From: JADLAT01 sp964348795
GTDB lineage: Bacteria; Pseudomonadota; Alphaproteobacteria; Micavibrionales; Micavibrionaceae
NCBI GenBank assembly: GCA_964348795.1
Contig: CAYGDY010000011.1
Span: forward strand, 16,079 to 80,078
Length of the DNA: 64,000 nucleotides
Reading direction: 5' to 3'
In this document: piece after piece, positions 24,432 through 33,845 of the stretch
Layout of the letters: the number at the start of each line of letters is the position of its first letter
How positions within the stretch are numbered: position 1 is the first letter of the stretch
Notes under the pieces: generated by a model
The model's database searches: none
What the model was told of the DNA's origin: nothing
Seen by the model: the letters and a program-made list of their open reading frames with translations, nothing else
Translations under genes and position numbers: made by a program

Positions 24432-25535
24432 TCAAGGGACAGGCGGCAAAAACGCTTCAGCAAACGTCTTTCTGATGTATACCTTTATACCTTTATCTGT
24501 TACTTCTCCGTTTTCATCCACAAACCCATGCAACATATTGTATCTTGATACATATAAGAGGAGCCCCTCTTTTGCATTCTCATTTACTTTTTTTGTATTT
24601 AACAATGTCTGTATAGTGTTTTGTGCGACTGAGACTGGCACACTCCCTAATTGTAGTTGCGCACAAACCAAGGTAGAATAAAACGAATGATACAGGTCGT
24701 TTTTTCGGATTCTCTCTGCGCCTTCTGGCTCCTGTCTTCGATCTACGTCAAATTGTTCCACGAGTGCTTTGAAACTTCCCAAAACAGCCAAAACCTTCTC
24801 TTGATCCTCTGGTGTATTCCGAGAGCTTAAATAAAACACATAATTGTGTAGGGCACTGTTATAAATTGCCTGATCATAGGGCATCATGGAACCACCTTTT
24901 CGACTTGGAAAGGTGGTGGAAAGCAGGGAGGCTTCACTGAACGCTTTTTCTGACAAATCACAAGCCGTATTCAAATAATTTTTGTACAATCGTTGCTCGG
25001 AGGTCAGGGATGTTTCCGATTGTCCAATCTGTGGGGCATCCAGATAGCGGTACAATTTTTCGGTATCCCTGCCTAAGGAAATATAAATAAACGCCGCAGA
25101 ACGACGTAGTGAACGCCATGACATCTGATCATGCTCTTTTTTCATTGCATCGATGGTGGCTTGGAGTTCTCTGTCCTTTTTGTCCGTATAAAGCTTCAAA
25201 AACGCGCCCCCAATAGGAATACCCAGCGCGGCAATCAATCCCAACAATGCCAGCCCCGTATTGGCAAAATCCCATTTTTTGGCCTCGAACTCCTCTTGCA
25301 GACTTATGCGGAAAGCGGCGTGATCGTTTTTGATCTCGGCCTTGATCTGCTCTAGATCGGCGGTCGATAGAGGCTTTTGATCTCCTGCCTTTTGTTCTAG
25401 GGTTTTTGGAATCATGGTCGTAGACAGGGCAGAGCCAGCGGGACGAATGCCTTTAGGCGGGTGACATGGCGCATGGGACTCGGCACTGTGTGCCAATGTA
25501 TAGAGCAAAAATATCGTGGACAGTGACTTTTTCAC
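24432..25535 (-). CDS. Membrane-anchored helical hypothetical protein, family 1 copy B
   Basis: 367 residues from GTG 25535, preceded by AGGGGGAACCC. Signal sequence (about 1-21), a polar linker, a coiled-coil stretch (ADLEQIKAEIKNDHAAFRIS) and a membrane helix at about 93-117 (NTGLALLGLIAALGIPIGGA), then a long helical domain with TPR-like repeats. Residues about 195-260 align with copy A at 20127 (SEKAFSEA / SERSLEEA; RNTPEDQEKV / RNNPEDKDKI). Function unknown; the layout suggests an envelope scaffold facing one side of the membrane. Confidence 0.75.
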   Translation of the reverse strand: MKKSLSTIFLLYTLAHSAESHAPCHPPKGIRPAGSALSTTMIPKTLEQKAGDQKPLSTADLEQIKAEIKNDHAAFRISLQEEFEAKKWDFANTGLALLGLIAALGIPIGGAFLKLYTDKKDRELQATIDAMKKEHDQMSWRSLRRSAAFIYISLGRDTEKLYRYLDAPQIGQSETSLTSEQRLYKNYLNTACDLSEKAFSEASLLSTTFPSRKGGSMMPYDQAIYNSALHNYVFYLSSRNTPEDQEKVLAVLGSFKALVEQFDVDRRQEPEGAERIRKNDLYHSFYSTLVCAQLQLGSVPVSVAQNTIQTLLNTKKVNENAKEGLLLYVSRYNMLHGFVDENGEVTDKGIKVYIRKTFAEAFLPPVP

Positions 25536-25689
25536 GGGTTCCCCCTAATGGACGCAGTGCAGGCTAAGAATAATGACATAAATAGCAAACACCCCGTTTG
25601 TTTTCAATAAAAAAATCACTCCGCTCACCCCACACAGTTTATCAATTTGTGAGGTGACAGTGCTTGGAATTTGGCGTACTGTGGGCGGC

Positions 25690-25714
25690 ATTTTGATATT
25701 TCAAAATATTTTGA
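25690..25714. promoter_or_regulatory. AT-rich palindromes before mgtE
   Basis: ATTTTGATATTTCAAAAT (7-base stem, 4-base loop) overlaps the perfect palindrome TCAAAATATTTTGA, about 30-50 bases before the mgtE start. It may be an operator or leader hairpin. No recognisable magnesium riboswitch is seen in the 205-base gap. Confidence 0.35.
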
Positions 25715-25741
25715 CTCTTTAACGTGCAGGAGGGCCGCGCC

Positions 25742-27154
25742 ATGCAGGATGATGATCTGAACAGCCCCCGCACAGCCGCCGACTTCCTGCCGCCCGCGCC
25801 AGAAGATCTCAGCTTTACCCTGACGGATGAAGAAATTCATCAGGTCTCGGCCGCGATCCTCGCGCAGGATTCCGATACGGTCTATGCGTTTCTGGACGAC
25901 CTCAACGCCGCAGACACCGCAGAATTGATAGGAAAAGTCGGCGATGACATCCGGACAGAGCTGTTGGCCATGTATGCGGAAGTCATCAATCCGGAAGCCT
26001 TTACGGAAATGGATACGGAGCTGGCGCGCAAAACGCTGACCGCCATGCCCTCTGCCCGCATCGCCAGTATCATCACCGCGCTGGAAAGCGATGATGCGCT
26101 CCTGCTGATCGATTTGCTTGATGATGATCTCCAGCGCGATATTATCCGTAAACTTTCGGCCAAAACCCGCATGGCGGTGGAGGAAGGTTTGAGTTTCCCA
26201 GAGGACAGCGCAGGCCGTCTGATGCAACGGGAACTTGTCGTGATTCCGCAATTTTGGACGGTGGGCAAAACACTCGATTACCTGCGCGCCGCCGCACCCG
26301 ATTTGCCAGAAGATTTTTTCGATATTTTTGTGGTGGATCCCGCCTATCATTTCAAAGGCCAGATTCCGTTGAACAGGCTGGTGCGTGCGGGACGCGTACA
26401 AAAAATTGAATCCCTCATCTCTGAAGAAATCCAGCCCATTCCTGCCGATATGGATCAGGAGGAAGTCACCCACCTGTTCCGGCGGGAAAACATCGTATCC
26501 TCGCCCGTGGTCGATACCAATGGCCGTTTGCTCGGGGTCATCACAATTGACGATATCGTGGACGTGATTGATGACAAGGCGCAGGAAGATATCCTCAAAA
26601 TGGGGGGGGTGGGAGTCAGTGACATTTACCGTCCGGCCCTGACCACCTCTCTGGTGCGCTCCCAGTGGCTGGGAATCAATCTGTTGACGGCCTTTCTGGC
26701 TTCTGCGGTTGTGGGAGCCTTCAGCGACACCATAGACAAAATTGTCGCGCTGGCCGTCCTGATGCCGATTGTGGCAGGTATGGGCGGGAATGCCGGCACG
26801 CAAACGCTGGCCGTCATTGTGCGGGCCATTGCCGTGCGGGAACTCTCCGGCGCGAACACCCCGCGCGCCATATACAAGGAAGCCGCAGTGGGTTTTCTCA
26901 ACGGTCTGATTTTCGCCATTGTAACGGGCGGGGTGATTGCCCTGTGGTTCCATGATCTCTGGCTGGGCGGGGTGATTGCCATCGCCATGATTATCAATCT
27001 CATGGCCGCAGGACTCTTCGGGGCCTGCATCCCCGTTCTTCTCAATCGTCTGGGGTATGATCCCGCCATTTCCTCTTCCATTTTTCTGACAACCGTGACA
27101 GATATTGTAGGATTTTTTGCGTTTTTAGGACTGGCCACGCTCTTTTTGATCTGA
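25742..27154 (+). CDS. mgtE: Magnesium transporter MgtE
   Basis: Inner-membrane Mg2+ channel gated by cytosolic Mg2+. 470 residues from ATG 25742, with GGAGG in front; GTG 25724 lies inside that site. N-terminal helical MgtE_N domain (about 25-135), two CBS domains (about 140-260; GVITIDDIVDVIDDKA), then five membrane helices with the pore signature MPIVAGMGGNAGTQTLAVIV and the late SSSIFLTTVTDIVGFFAFLG. The last 30 bases overlap the convergent acyltransferase gene. Confidence 0.96.
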   Translation: MQDDDLNSPRTAADFLPPAPEDLSFTLTDEEIHQVSAAILAQDSDTVYAFLDDLNAADTAELIGKVGDDIRTELLAMYAEVINPEAFTEMDTELARKTLTAMPSARIASIITALESDDALLLIDLLDDDLQRDIIRKLSAKTRMAVEEGLSFPEDSAGRLMQRELVVIPQFWTVGKTLDYLRAAAPDLPEDFFDIFVVDPAYHFKGQIPLNRLVRAGRVQKIESLISEEIQPIPADMDQEEVTHLFRRENIVSSPVVDTNGRLLGVITIDDIVDVIDDKAQEDILKMGGVGVSDIYRPALTTSLVRSQWLGINLLTAFLASAVVGAFSDTIDKIVALAVLMPIVAGMGGNAGTQTLAVIVRAIAVRELSGANTPRAIYKEAAVGFLNGLIFAIVTGGVIALWFHDLWLGGVIAIAMIINLMAAGLFGACIPVLLNRLGYDPAISSSIFLTTVTDIVGFFAFLGLATLFLI

Positions 27155-28306
27155 GGTTTTTTTCGACCACGCAATACAAGGCCGCTCGACACACACATAA
27201 AGCAGTGTCGCGCTCAAGACCGAGAGACTCAGAAAAAAAGGCATATAAATCAGATACGAGATCTGGTCACTCAGCCCCGTGATATCGACCACCTGAAACA
27301 TCGCCACAATCGCAAGGCTTCGCAAAGGCATATGCACCAGATACAGCGCATAGGATATCAAGGCGATAAACCGCAACACGGGGTGTTCAAAAATCCTGTA
27401 TCCGGCGCATTGCCCCAACAACCCCAGCATCATGGCACCGAAAGAAAACGACAGCACACCCGCCAGCGCCGTACGATCGAAAACACTAACACCCGTGTCC
27501 AGCAAAGGCGCAAGACTGCCCAGACACCACACCATCACCGCGCCAGAAAAAAAGAGCAGATTGGCCACCACACGTTTTTGAATGATACGCTGGCAGAGCA
27601 CATCCCGCCATAAAAATGCGCAAAAAACGCCGACAAACAATCCATCCAGAGAATAGTAAAACACTGAGCGAATGTACCAGAAATAATCCCCGTTTTCCGT
27701 GAAGTGACCGCCAAACACACTCCGCAAGACAGGGGACAACAGCACACAACACAAAAGCCCCGTCCATCTATAAAAAGGCGCTTTCATGTTCAAAACGGCA
27801 AAGACGACAAACGGCAGACACAGATAAAACTTCATTTCCACGGCCAGTGACCAAAACGCCACGACAATATCGGACGGATAAAAATCCTGTAGAAACACGA
27901 GATGATACCCGTACCGTCCCCACAGGGACTCCGGTTTTTCTATGGGATGGTGATAAGGGATCAGCCCCAGCACAGCAAGCGTCAGCACAAGATAATACGC
28001 CGGTGCTATCCTGAAAAATCTCAGCCGGATATAACGGAAAAAAGTTTCAGAAAAAGGAGCCTGTCGTTCCGATTGCCCGATCAACTGCGAGGCCAGTAAA
28101 AAGCCGCTCAGGACAAAAAACAAGTCCACCCCCATCCAGCCGTTCAGAAAAAAGGCCCCTAGATCAAACGGCCCAACTGGTATATAAGGAACCGAAAGAT
28201 CGGACCAGAACAACTGAACAGAGTGCCGCAGGAGAACCAGCGTGATCGCCAGAGCCCGCAACCCGTCTAAAACCGCAATTCTGTTGGATGTTCCGGATAC
28301 CACCAC
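27125..28306 (-). CDS. Acyltransferase family 3 membrane protein
   Basis: 393 residues with about ten membrane helices. Starts with the family signature RIAVLDGLRALAITLVLLRH (catalytic-type His), then GWMGVDLFFVLSGFLLA and RRFFRIAP-like YIRLRFFRIAPAYYL. OafA/YrhL-type enzymes put acetyl or other acyl groups on surface sugars or peptidoglycan from the cytosolic side (family knowledge); the acceptor here is unknown. The gene lies between mgtE and a GNAT gene that diverges from it. Confidence 0.92.
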   Translation of the reverse strand: MVVSGTSNRIAVLDGLRALAITLVLLRHSVQLFWSDLSVPYIPVGPFDLGAFFLNGWMGVDLFFVLSGFLLASQLIGQSERQAPFSETFFRYIRLRFFRIAPAYYLVLTLAVLGLIPYHHPIEKPESLWGRYGYHLVFLQDFYPSDIVVAFWSLAVEMKFYLCLPFVVFAVLNMKAPFYRWTGLLCCVLLSPVLRSVFGGHFTENGDYFWYIRSVFYYSLDGLFVGVFCAFLWRDVLCQRIIQKRVVANLLFFSGAVMVWCLGSLAPLLDTGVSVFDRTALAGVLSFSFGAMMLGLLGQCAGYRIFEHPVLRFIALISYALYLVHMPLRSLAIVAMFQVVDITGLSDQISYLIYMPFFLSLSVLSATLLYVCVERPCIAWSKKTSDQKERGQS

Positions 28307-28382
28307 TCTACTCTAGATTCAAAACCGCCCTTTCACCATTTTAAAATACTGTTTTACACCATTATTGCAACGAACCTGTCCC

Positions 28383-28916
28383 ATGTCAGCCTCCAAACTT
28401 ATCAAACCCGCCGCGTACTGCCAGAACAGCTTCCTTGAGGCGCTGGATGAATTTCATACTGAAGGGCGTTATCTGTTTCTGGATAAAATCACGCTCCAGT
28501 CCTGCTTTGATGCCTTTCTGTCCGATATCTCCACCGGCAAGCGTCCCATGCACAAACCCTATGTGGACTGGATGGAGCCCGTCCCCGAAACGATATTGTG
28601 GTTTGTGAAAGAGGACGAGTATATCGGCCAGATCACCATTCGCCACCGCCTGAACTGGCATCTGGAAAAATGGGGCGGACATATGCATTTCATCATCCGT
28701 CCGTCCATGCGTGGCAAGGGCTTTGGCAAAAAACTGCTCCAAAAAGCCATCCCCTATATCTATCATCTGGGGATTGACAAAGCCCTGATTACCATCACAC
28801 CGGAAAATAAGACCGCCGCGCATATCGTGGAGTTTTGCGGCGGGGTTTTCAGCGATGAAACCCCCAAAACCGATAAATTTCCGTCTAGGAAACGCTATTG
28901 GCTTGATTGCACCTGA
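28383..28916 (+). CDS. GNAT family N-acetyltransferase
   Basis: 177 residues from ATG 28383. The acetyl-CoA loop is visible as IRPSMRGKGFGKKLLQKAIP (about 110-129), followed by NKTAAHIVEFCGGVF typical of motif B. The central strand region reads ILWFVKEDEYIGQITIRHRL. The N-terminal 45 residues are less typical. Acceptor unknown. Divergent from the acyltransferase gene. Confidence 0.88.
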   Translation: MSASKLIKPAAYCQNSFLEALDEFHTEGRYLFLDKITLQSCFDAFLSDISTGKRPMHKPYVDWMEPVPETILWFVKEDEYIGQITIRHRLNWHLEKWGGHMHFIIRPSMRGKGFGKKLLQKAIPYIYHLGIDKALITITPENKTAAHIVEFCGGVFSDETPKTDKFPSRKRYWLDCT

Positions 28917-29030
28917 AAGTTTTGTATATAGTCGCTTTGCTTTGTATTCGGGCAAGGTGCGCGGCGCGAAGTGGCCATGAGCAACAAGCAACAATGTCCG
29001 AACACAAATGAAAATGACTATTAAGAGCCT

Positions 29031-31127
29031 ATGTCGAGCAAACCCACACACCCCAACGTCCCCAAACGCACGCGCGGTCAAGCGCCCGTTTCTCGTGGCA
29101 CGCGGGCCAGCAACAGGGTCTCCAAAGCAAAGCCCCAGAAAAAAACCAGAAAGCGTTCCGTCCTCGGCTGGACGTTCAAATGGCTTTTTGTACTGGGGCT
29201 GTGGGGGGGTATTTTTATCGCAGGGCTGTTTGCATGGTATGCACAGGATCTCCCCAACCTCACAAAAAATGCCAGTTTCGACCGCAAACGCGCCATTATC
29301 GTCAAAGCAATAGACGGACAGATTGTCGCCCGCTACGGGGAGATCATCGGCAACAGCGTCACGGTAAAGGACCTGCCACCGGACCTGATCCATGCGGTAC
29401 TGGCCACAGAGGATCGCCGGTTTTATTATCATTTCGGGCTTGATCCGCTGGGTCTGGCCCGCGCTGTTGTGGTGAATTTCAGAGATGGAAAGGTCTCGCA
29501 AGGGGGTTCCACCATCACCCAGCAGTTGGCCAAGAATCTCTTCCTGTCGCAGGAACGCACCTTCAAGCGCAAAATTCAGGAGGCCATGCTGGCCGTGTGG
29601 CTAGAATACACCATGAGCAAGGATGAAATCCTGAGCGCCTATCTCAACAGGGTCTATCTGGGGACAGGCACCTATGGTGTGGATGCGGCCGCGCATCTGT
29701 ATTTCGACAAACCTGTGCAGAACATCTCCTTGCGGGAATCGGCAACACTGGCCGGTATGCTCAAGGCCCCCTCCCGCTATTCCCCCCTGCGGAATCCAAA
29801 ACTCTCCAAAGAGCGGACCGATCTTGTCATTTCTGCCATGCAAGAGGCCGGATACCTCACAAAACGACAGGCCAGCACAGCCAATATCACGGAAAAACCT
29901 GCGGACAACACCACTGCCAGCAACGATGCCATGCGGTATTACACGGACTGGGTTGTGGATTCACTGGACGAGCTGATCGGTACGCCGGATGAGGACCTCA
30001 TCGTGGAAACCACCCTCAACCCGAACATCCAGACCACGATCGAAACCGCCATCAATGACGTCATCACAGAGGCCGGCGAAAAGAAACATATCTCCGAAGG
30101 CGCCATGGTCGTTTTGCGTCCCGACGGGCAGGTCGTGGCCCTTGTCGGGGGTAAAAATTACAATGACAGCCAGTTCAACCGCGCCACGCAAGGCAAGCGC
30201 CCGCCTGGCTCTTCCTTCAAGCCTCTTGTATATCTGACCGCGCTGGAAAATGGTTGGGGGACGCAGGATATTATCGTGGATGAACCCATCACCACCGGTA
30301 AATACCGCCCAAAAAATTTCGGGGGGAAATATCTGGGGCCTGTCACTCTGGAGCAGGCGCTCACCTACTCCCTCAATACCGTGTCCTACCAGTTGATCAA
30401 ATCCGTGGGGCCCTCTGCCGTGATTGACACGGCGCGGCGCATGGGTATTACGGCGGATCTGGAACCCAATCTGTCGCTTGCGCTGGGCAGTAACGGGATT
30501 TCCCTTCTGGAAATGGCGGGCGCCTACGGCACCATTGCCAATGGCGGGCTGGCCATGACACCATACGCCATTACAAAAATCACCTCCGAGAAGGGGGATC
30601 TCTACTATGAACGCTCCAAAGAAAAAACACTGCCCCGCGTGTTTCGTGAAAGCGATATCCAGAACCTGACCTCCATGATGAACAGCGTCATCCAATACGG
30701 CACGGGTCAGGGCGCGTATTTCGGCATGCCGATGGCCGGCAAGACCGGCACCAGCGATGACAGCAGGGACGCCCTGTTTATCGGCTTCACACGCGAGCTG
30801 GTCGGCGCAGTCTGGATCGGCAACGACAACAACGCTCCGATGAAAGGTGTGACGGGCGGGAGCTATCCAGCCACCATCTGGCGGGAAGTCATGCGCAAGG
30901 CCGCCGGACAGTACCCCGCCATGAACCCACGGGATTTTGCGCCTGATTCTTCATTCCAGAACATGCTGAACGGGCTGTTTTCCTCCCCTCCCCCGCTGGA
31001 CGAGGAGGGCATGCCCCCCGCACCGCGTCCTGTCACCGGCACACCACTCGAAGGCCATGTCGGCGATGGTCCGGCAGAGGAGAACAACACCATCAGTATC
31101 CCTGAATCAGCGCGGTACAACGACTGA
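29031..31127 (+). CDS. Class A penicillin-binding protein (PBP1A family)
   Basis: Bifunctional peptidoglycan glycosyltransferase and transpeptidase, anchored in the inner membrane. 698 residues: very basic N-terminal tail (1-45), one membrane helix (about 47-68), GT51 domain with EDRRFYYHFGLD, GGSTITQQLAKNLF and KIQEAMLAVWLE, then the transpeptidase domain with SSFK (near 393), YSLNT (SxN) and AGKTGTSD (KTG). The tail after about 660 is proline-rich. Shorter than E. coli PBP1A and without its OB insertion, as in many alphaproteobacteria. Converges with and overlaps the next gene by 21 bases. Confidence 0.95.
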   Translation: MSSKPTHPNVPKRTRGQAPVSRGTRASNRVSKAKPQKKTRKRSVLGWTFKWLFVLGLWGGIFIAGLFAWYAQDLPNLTKNASFDRKRAIIVKAIDGQIVARYGEIIGNSVTVKDLPPDLIHAVLATEDRRFYYHFGLDPLGLARAVVVNFRDGKVSQGGSTITQQLAKNLFLSQERTFKRKIQEAMLAVWLEYTMSKDEILSAYLNRVYLGTGTYGVDAAAHLYFDKPVQNISLRESATLAGMLKAPSRYSPLRNPKLSKERTDLVISAMQEAGYLTKRQASTANITEKPADNTTASNDAMRYYTDWVVDSLDELIGTPDEDLIVETTLNPNIQTTIETAINDVITEAGEKKHISEGAMVVLRPDGQVVALVGGKNYNDSQFNRATQGKRPPGSSFKPLVYLTALENGWGTQDIIVDEPITTGKYRPKNFGGKYLGPVTLEQALTYSLNTVSYQLIKSVGPSAVIDTARRMGITADLEPNLSLALGSNGISLLEMAGAYGTIANGGLAMTPYAITKITSEKGDLYYERSKEKTLPRVFRESDIQNLTSMMNSVIQYGTGQGAYFGMPMAGKTGTSDDSRDALFIGFTRELVGAVWIGNDNNAPMKGVTGGSYPATIWREVMRKAAGQYPAMNPRDFAPDSSFQNMLNGLFSSPPPLDEEGMPPAPRPVTGTPLEGHVGDGPAEENNTISIPESARYND

Positions 31128-31544
31128 GTCAAACAGCGAAGCCTGTACCCATCCGGCGGGCATCTCTGCAAGAACCTCGGAAATCAAGCCCTGCACATCC
31201 CAATTTTTCCTGAGCGCGCGCAGGCCCTCGGACGGCCCGAAACCGTTTCCGCTGGCCCGTTCAAACAACCGGTCCACATACAGCAGGAACTCTATGGGGA
31301 AGGCCAGACGCGGGGCCCGCAATCCCAGCTCTACCAGAACCTTTGAGACATGCGCATCGCTACAGGACAAAGTGTCAGCCGTGAATTGAATCGCGGATAA
31401 AATTTTGATCGCCATGCGGGAATTGGGGACCTGCCGGACATACCGCATGAAACAGACATAAATCTCCTCCTCCTGCGACCCTTCGAGAGCAGGAGAAAGA
31501 GGAAACAAAATACCCGAAGATTTAAGGCTTTCTGTGTGGATCAT
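31107..31544 (-). CDS. Hypothetical protein
   Basis: 145 residues from ATG 31544, preceded by AAAGGAGTCTTGCC. Soluble and mostly helical (IYVCFMRYVRQVPNSRMAIK; SDAHVSKVLVELGLRAPRLA). No family recognised. The last 21 bases overlap the 3' end of the PBP gene on the other strand. Confidence 0.65.
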   Translation of the reverse strand: MIHTESLKSSGILFPLSPALEGSQEEEIYVCFMRYVRQVPNSRMAIKILSAIQFTADTLSCSDAHVSKVLVELGLRAPRLAFPIEFLLYVDRLFERASGNGFGPSEGLRALRKNWDVQGLISEVLAEMPAGWVQASLFDSVVVPR

Positions 31545-31634
31545 GGCAAGACTCCTTTCGTGTCGTACCTCCAGCCTCACAGGCAAACCTTAAGAAAGGA
31601 TTAAGGTTTAAATTTCCGGCAGAAAACGAGTCTT

Positions 31635-32072
31635 TTATCTGGGGATAAATTCTATTCCCGCCCGTGCCAGTGCATCCGCCCGTTCGTTTTCAGGATGGCC
31701 CGCATGGCCCTTGACCCAGTGAAACGTCACATCATGCGCGTTCAAGAGCGCATCAATCTGCCTCCACAAATCCTGATTTTTGACCGGATGGTTCGAGGCC
31801 GTTTTCCATTTTTTGGCCTTCCAGCCTTTCAGCCACTGCGTTGCGCCATCCATCACATATTTGCTGTCGGTATACAGCGCGACTTTGGAACGGGTTTTCA
31901 ACGCCTCCAGCGCCTTGATGACCGCCATCATCTCCATGCGGTTGTTGGTCGTATCAGCCTCTCCACCATACAGCTCCTTTTCATGGCCCGCAGAGCGCAA
32001 AATCGCGCCCCAGCCGCCCGGGCCCGGATTACCGCTACATGCCCCGTCTGTATAGATTTCAATGGTTTTCAT
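31635..32072 (-). CDS. rnhA: Ribonuclease HI
   Basis: Cuts the RNA strand of RNA-DNA hybrids. 145 residues, full length. Catalytic acids are visible in YTDGACSGNPGPGGWG (Asp), NRMEMMAVIKALE (Glu), LYTDSKYVMDG (Asp) and GHPENERADALA (Asp); the basic handle KGWKAKKWKTA is present. It overlaps the P-loop gene upstream by 14 bases, so the two are translationally linked, with ispH in front of both. Confidence 0.97.
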   Translation of the reverse strand: MKTIEIYTDGACSGNPGPGGWGAILRSAGHEKELYGGEADTTNNRMEMMAVIKALEALKTRSKVALYTDSKYVMDGATQWLKGWKAKKWKTASNHPVKNQDLWRQIDALLNAHDVTFHWVKGHAGHPENERADALARAGIEFIPR

Positions 32073-32790
32073 GCATCACCCGCTCCCAAAAATCCTCGGC
32101 AGAAGACACCCCCCGCAAAGCCTGCGTGGAAACCGTCACACCATACCGATCCGCCAGAGCCTGATATTTCGGCAGGCGCGCAGAAAAAAGTCTAGGGAAC
32201 ACCCAGCGGGAAAATTCATCGGGTTCGATTTCTTCGGGCCTGCTTAAGCCCTCTTGCGACAGATATTCCACCAGCCAGCCTTGCAACAAATCCGGCGGGA
32301 AAAACAGCGGCTTGGGATGCATGTGGGCACGTTCCAGCACGGCCCGCTCTTCCTCTGGCGAGGCCTTCAGATAGACAAACACCGTCTGCGCGCCGAGCCG
32401 CGCCATCAAATCCTCATCGCGGATTTCGCACAGGCTTCCCGTGGAATCATGGACAAAATCCCCTTGTGTGACCGCCAGCGTGTCCAGCGCGCCAGCCACC
32501 GCCCGACACTCGGCTTCATAATACAGTCTCTGACGGTTTTGAAATTCCGCCATCGGTAAACCACCACCTGCCGGATTCCCCAGCTTGCCGATAAACTCCG
32601 CAAGCGCGCCAATATCATCAGGATTTTGAAGCCCCGTTTTGAGATACTTGGTTCCAATTTCGTAATCACATGATACGCGCGCCCATCCATCGCGCTCCAG
32701 CATTGCTGAAATATAGGTTTTGCCCACACCGGACATCCCCAAAAGCGTCATCGCCCTGCGCGGGGCGTTCACACACTCTGCGCGCCTCAT
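32059..32790 (-). CDS. P-loop ATPase/kinase-like protein
   Basis: 243 residues. Walker A GMSGVGKTYIS at about 18-28, then an Asp-containing strand (FVHDSTGSLCEI) and LGAQTVFVYLKASPEEER, in the style of small nucleoside or shikimate kinases. The substrate is unknown. It overlaps ispH by 4 bases and rnhA by 14, occupying the place where many alphaproteobacteria have homoserine kinase between ispH and rnhA (general knowledge). Confidence 0.8.
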   Translation of the reverse strand: MRRAECVNAPRRAMTLLGMSGVGKTYISAMLERDGWARVSCDYEIGTKYLKTGLQNPDDIGALAEFIGKLGNPAGGGLPMAEFQNRQRLYYEAECRAVAGALDTLAVTQGDFVHDSTGSLCEIRDEDLMARLGAQTVFVYLKASPEEERAVLERAHMHPKPLFFPPDLLQGWLVEYLSQEGLSRPEEIEPDEFSRWVFPRLFSARLPKYQALADRYGVTVSTQALRGVSSAEDFWERVMHENH

Positions 32791-33749
32791 ACAGCCTCCA
32801 GCATTTTGGGGATTTTGAAATTCACATCTTCCTGCGTGATGGCTACTTCGCGGATGGTCACGGCAAAACGGCTTTTGAGCGCGGTCATCACTTCATCCAC
32901 CAGCACTTCCGGCGCGGAGGCCCCCGCCGTAATCCCGAGCACCTGCACCCCGTCCAGCCAGTCCCACGCCATTTCATCCGCCCGTTGCAACAAAATCGCC
33001 TTCGCGCACCCGTGTAACAACGCGACCTCCACCAGCCGGTTGGAATTGGACGAATTGGGCGCGCCGATCACAATCATGCCCTCACATTGCGGCGCGATGG
33101 TCTTGACCGCCGCCTGCCGGTTGGTCGTAGCATAGCAGATATCTTCCTTCGGCGGGCCCTGAATATGTGGATAACGGCTTTTCAGCGCCGCAACAATCTC
33201 CGCCGTATCATCGACAGACAAGGTGGTCTGGGTACAATACGCCAAAGGCGTACCCTCGCCCATAGTCAAACCGGCAATATCGGCCAGAGTCTCCACCAGA
33301 TAGACCGCCCCTTGCGGAAGCTGGCCCATTGTGCCCACCACCTCGGGGTGGCCCGCATGCCCGATCAGCACAATGATATGGCCTTGTTTGTGATAGCGCT
33401 CGGCCTCCTTGTGCACCTTGCTGACCAGCGGGCACGTGGCATCAATATAGAACATGTTGCGGTCTTTGGCGGCTTCGGGCACGGATTTTGGCACACCATG
33501 GGCGGAAAAGATGACAGGCCGGCGGTCATCGTCCCGATCAGGAGGGATTTCGGAGAGTTCCTCGACAAACACCGCACCCTTTTCCCGCAAGCTATTGACA
33601 ACATAGGCATTATGAACGATCTCGTGACGGACATAGACCGGCGGACCGTATTTCTCCAGCGCCCGCTCGACAATCTGGATCGCGCGGTCTACCCCTGCGC
33701 AAAACCCGCGCGGCGCGGCCAATAAGATGGTGAGGGGCTTTTTGTCCAT
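32787..33749 (-). CDS. ispH: 4-hydroxy-3-methylbut-2-enyl diphosphate reductase
   Basis: Last enzyme of the MEP pathway: makes IPP and DMAPP from HMBPP with an iron-sulfur cluster. 320 residues from ATG 33749 (MDKKPLTILLAAPRGFCAGV); the frame extends to 33947 through repeat-derived sequence that is not part of the family. Cluster cysteines in GFCAGV, DATCPLVSKVH and DICYATTNRQ; substrate residues in VRHEIVHN, GHAGHPEVVGTMGQ and GAPNSSNSNRL. First gene of the ispH / P-loop / rnhA group. dxs and ispA lie 3-8 kb away. Confidence 0.96.
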   Translation of the reverse strand: MDKKPLTILLAAPRGFCAGVDRAIQIVERALEKYGPPVYVRHEIVHNAYVVNSLREKGAVFVEELSEIPPDRDDDRRPVIFSAHGVPKSVPEAAKDRNMFYIDATCPLVSKVHKEAERYHKQGHIIVLIGHAGHPEVVGTMGQLPQGAVYLVETLADIAGLTMGEGTPLAYCTQTTLSVDDTAEIVAALKSRYPHIQGPPKEDICYATTNRQAAVKTIAPQCEGMIVIGAPNSSNSNRLVEVALLHGCAKAILLQRADEMAWDWLDGVQVLGITAGASAPEVLVDEVMTALKSRFAVTIREVAITQEDVNFKIPKMLEAV

Positions 33750-33800
33750 GGTGCCCTTTATATAGCCATGGAGAGCCGGCAATGCAAGGGGGATGAGCCT

Positions 33801-33845
33801 CTTCGTCACTGCGAGGAAGCCTGAAGGGCTGACGGGGAATGGATG
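33801..33845. repeat. Truncated R-A repeat
   Basis: CGTCACTGCGAGGAAGCC then GGGCTGACGGGGAATGGATG: the left arm of R-A without its right arm, upstream of ispH in the 226-base gap shared with sppA. Confidence 0.6.

Noticed and set aside
25536..25741. Possible Mg2+ riboswitch before mgtE
   Set aside because: No M-box core sequence is visible; only short AT-rich palindromes.
25625..26953. 442-codon frame on the minus strand
   Set aside because: Antisense shadow of mgtE; no signal, motif or ribosome site of its own.
28386..29501. 371-codon frame on the minus strand
   Set aside because: Antisense to the GNAT gene and the start of the PBP gene; composition is that of a shadow frame.
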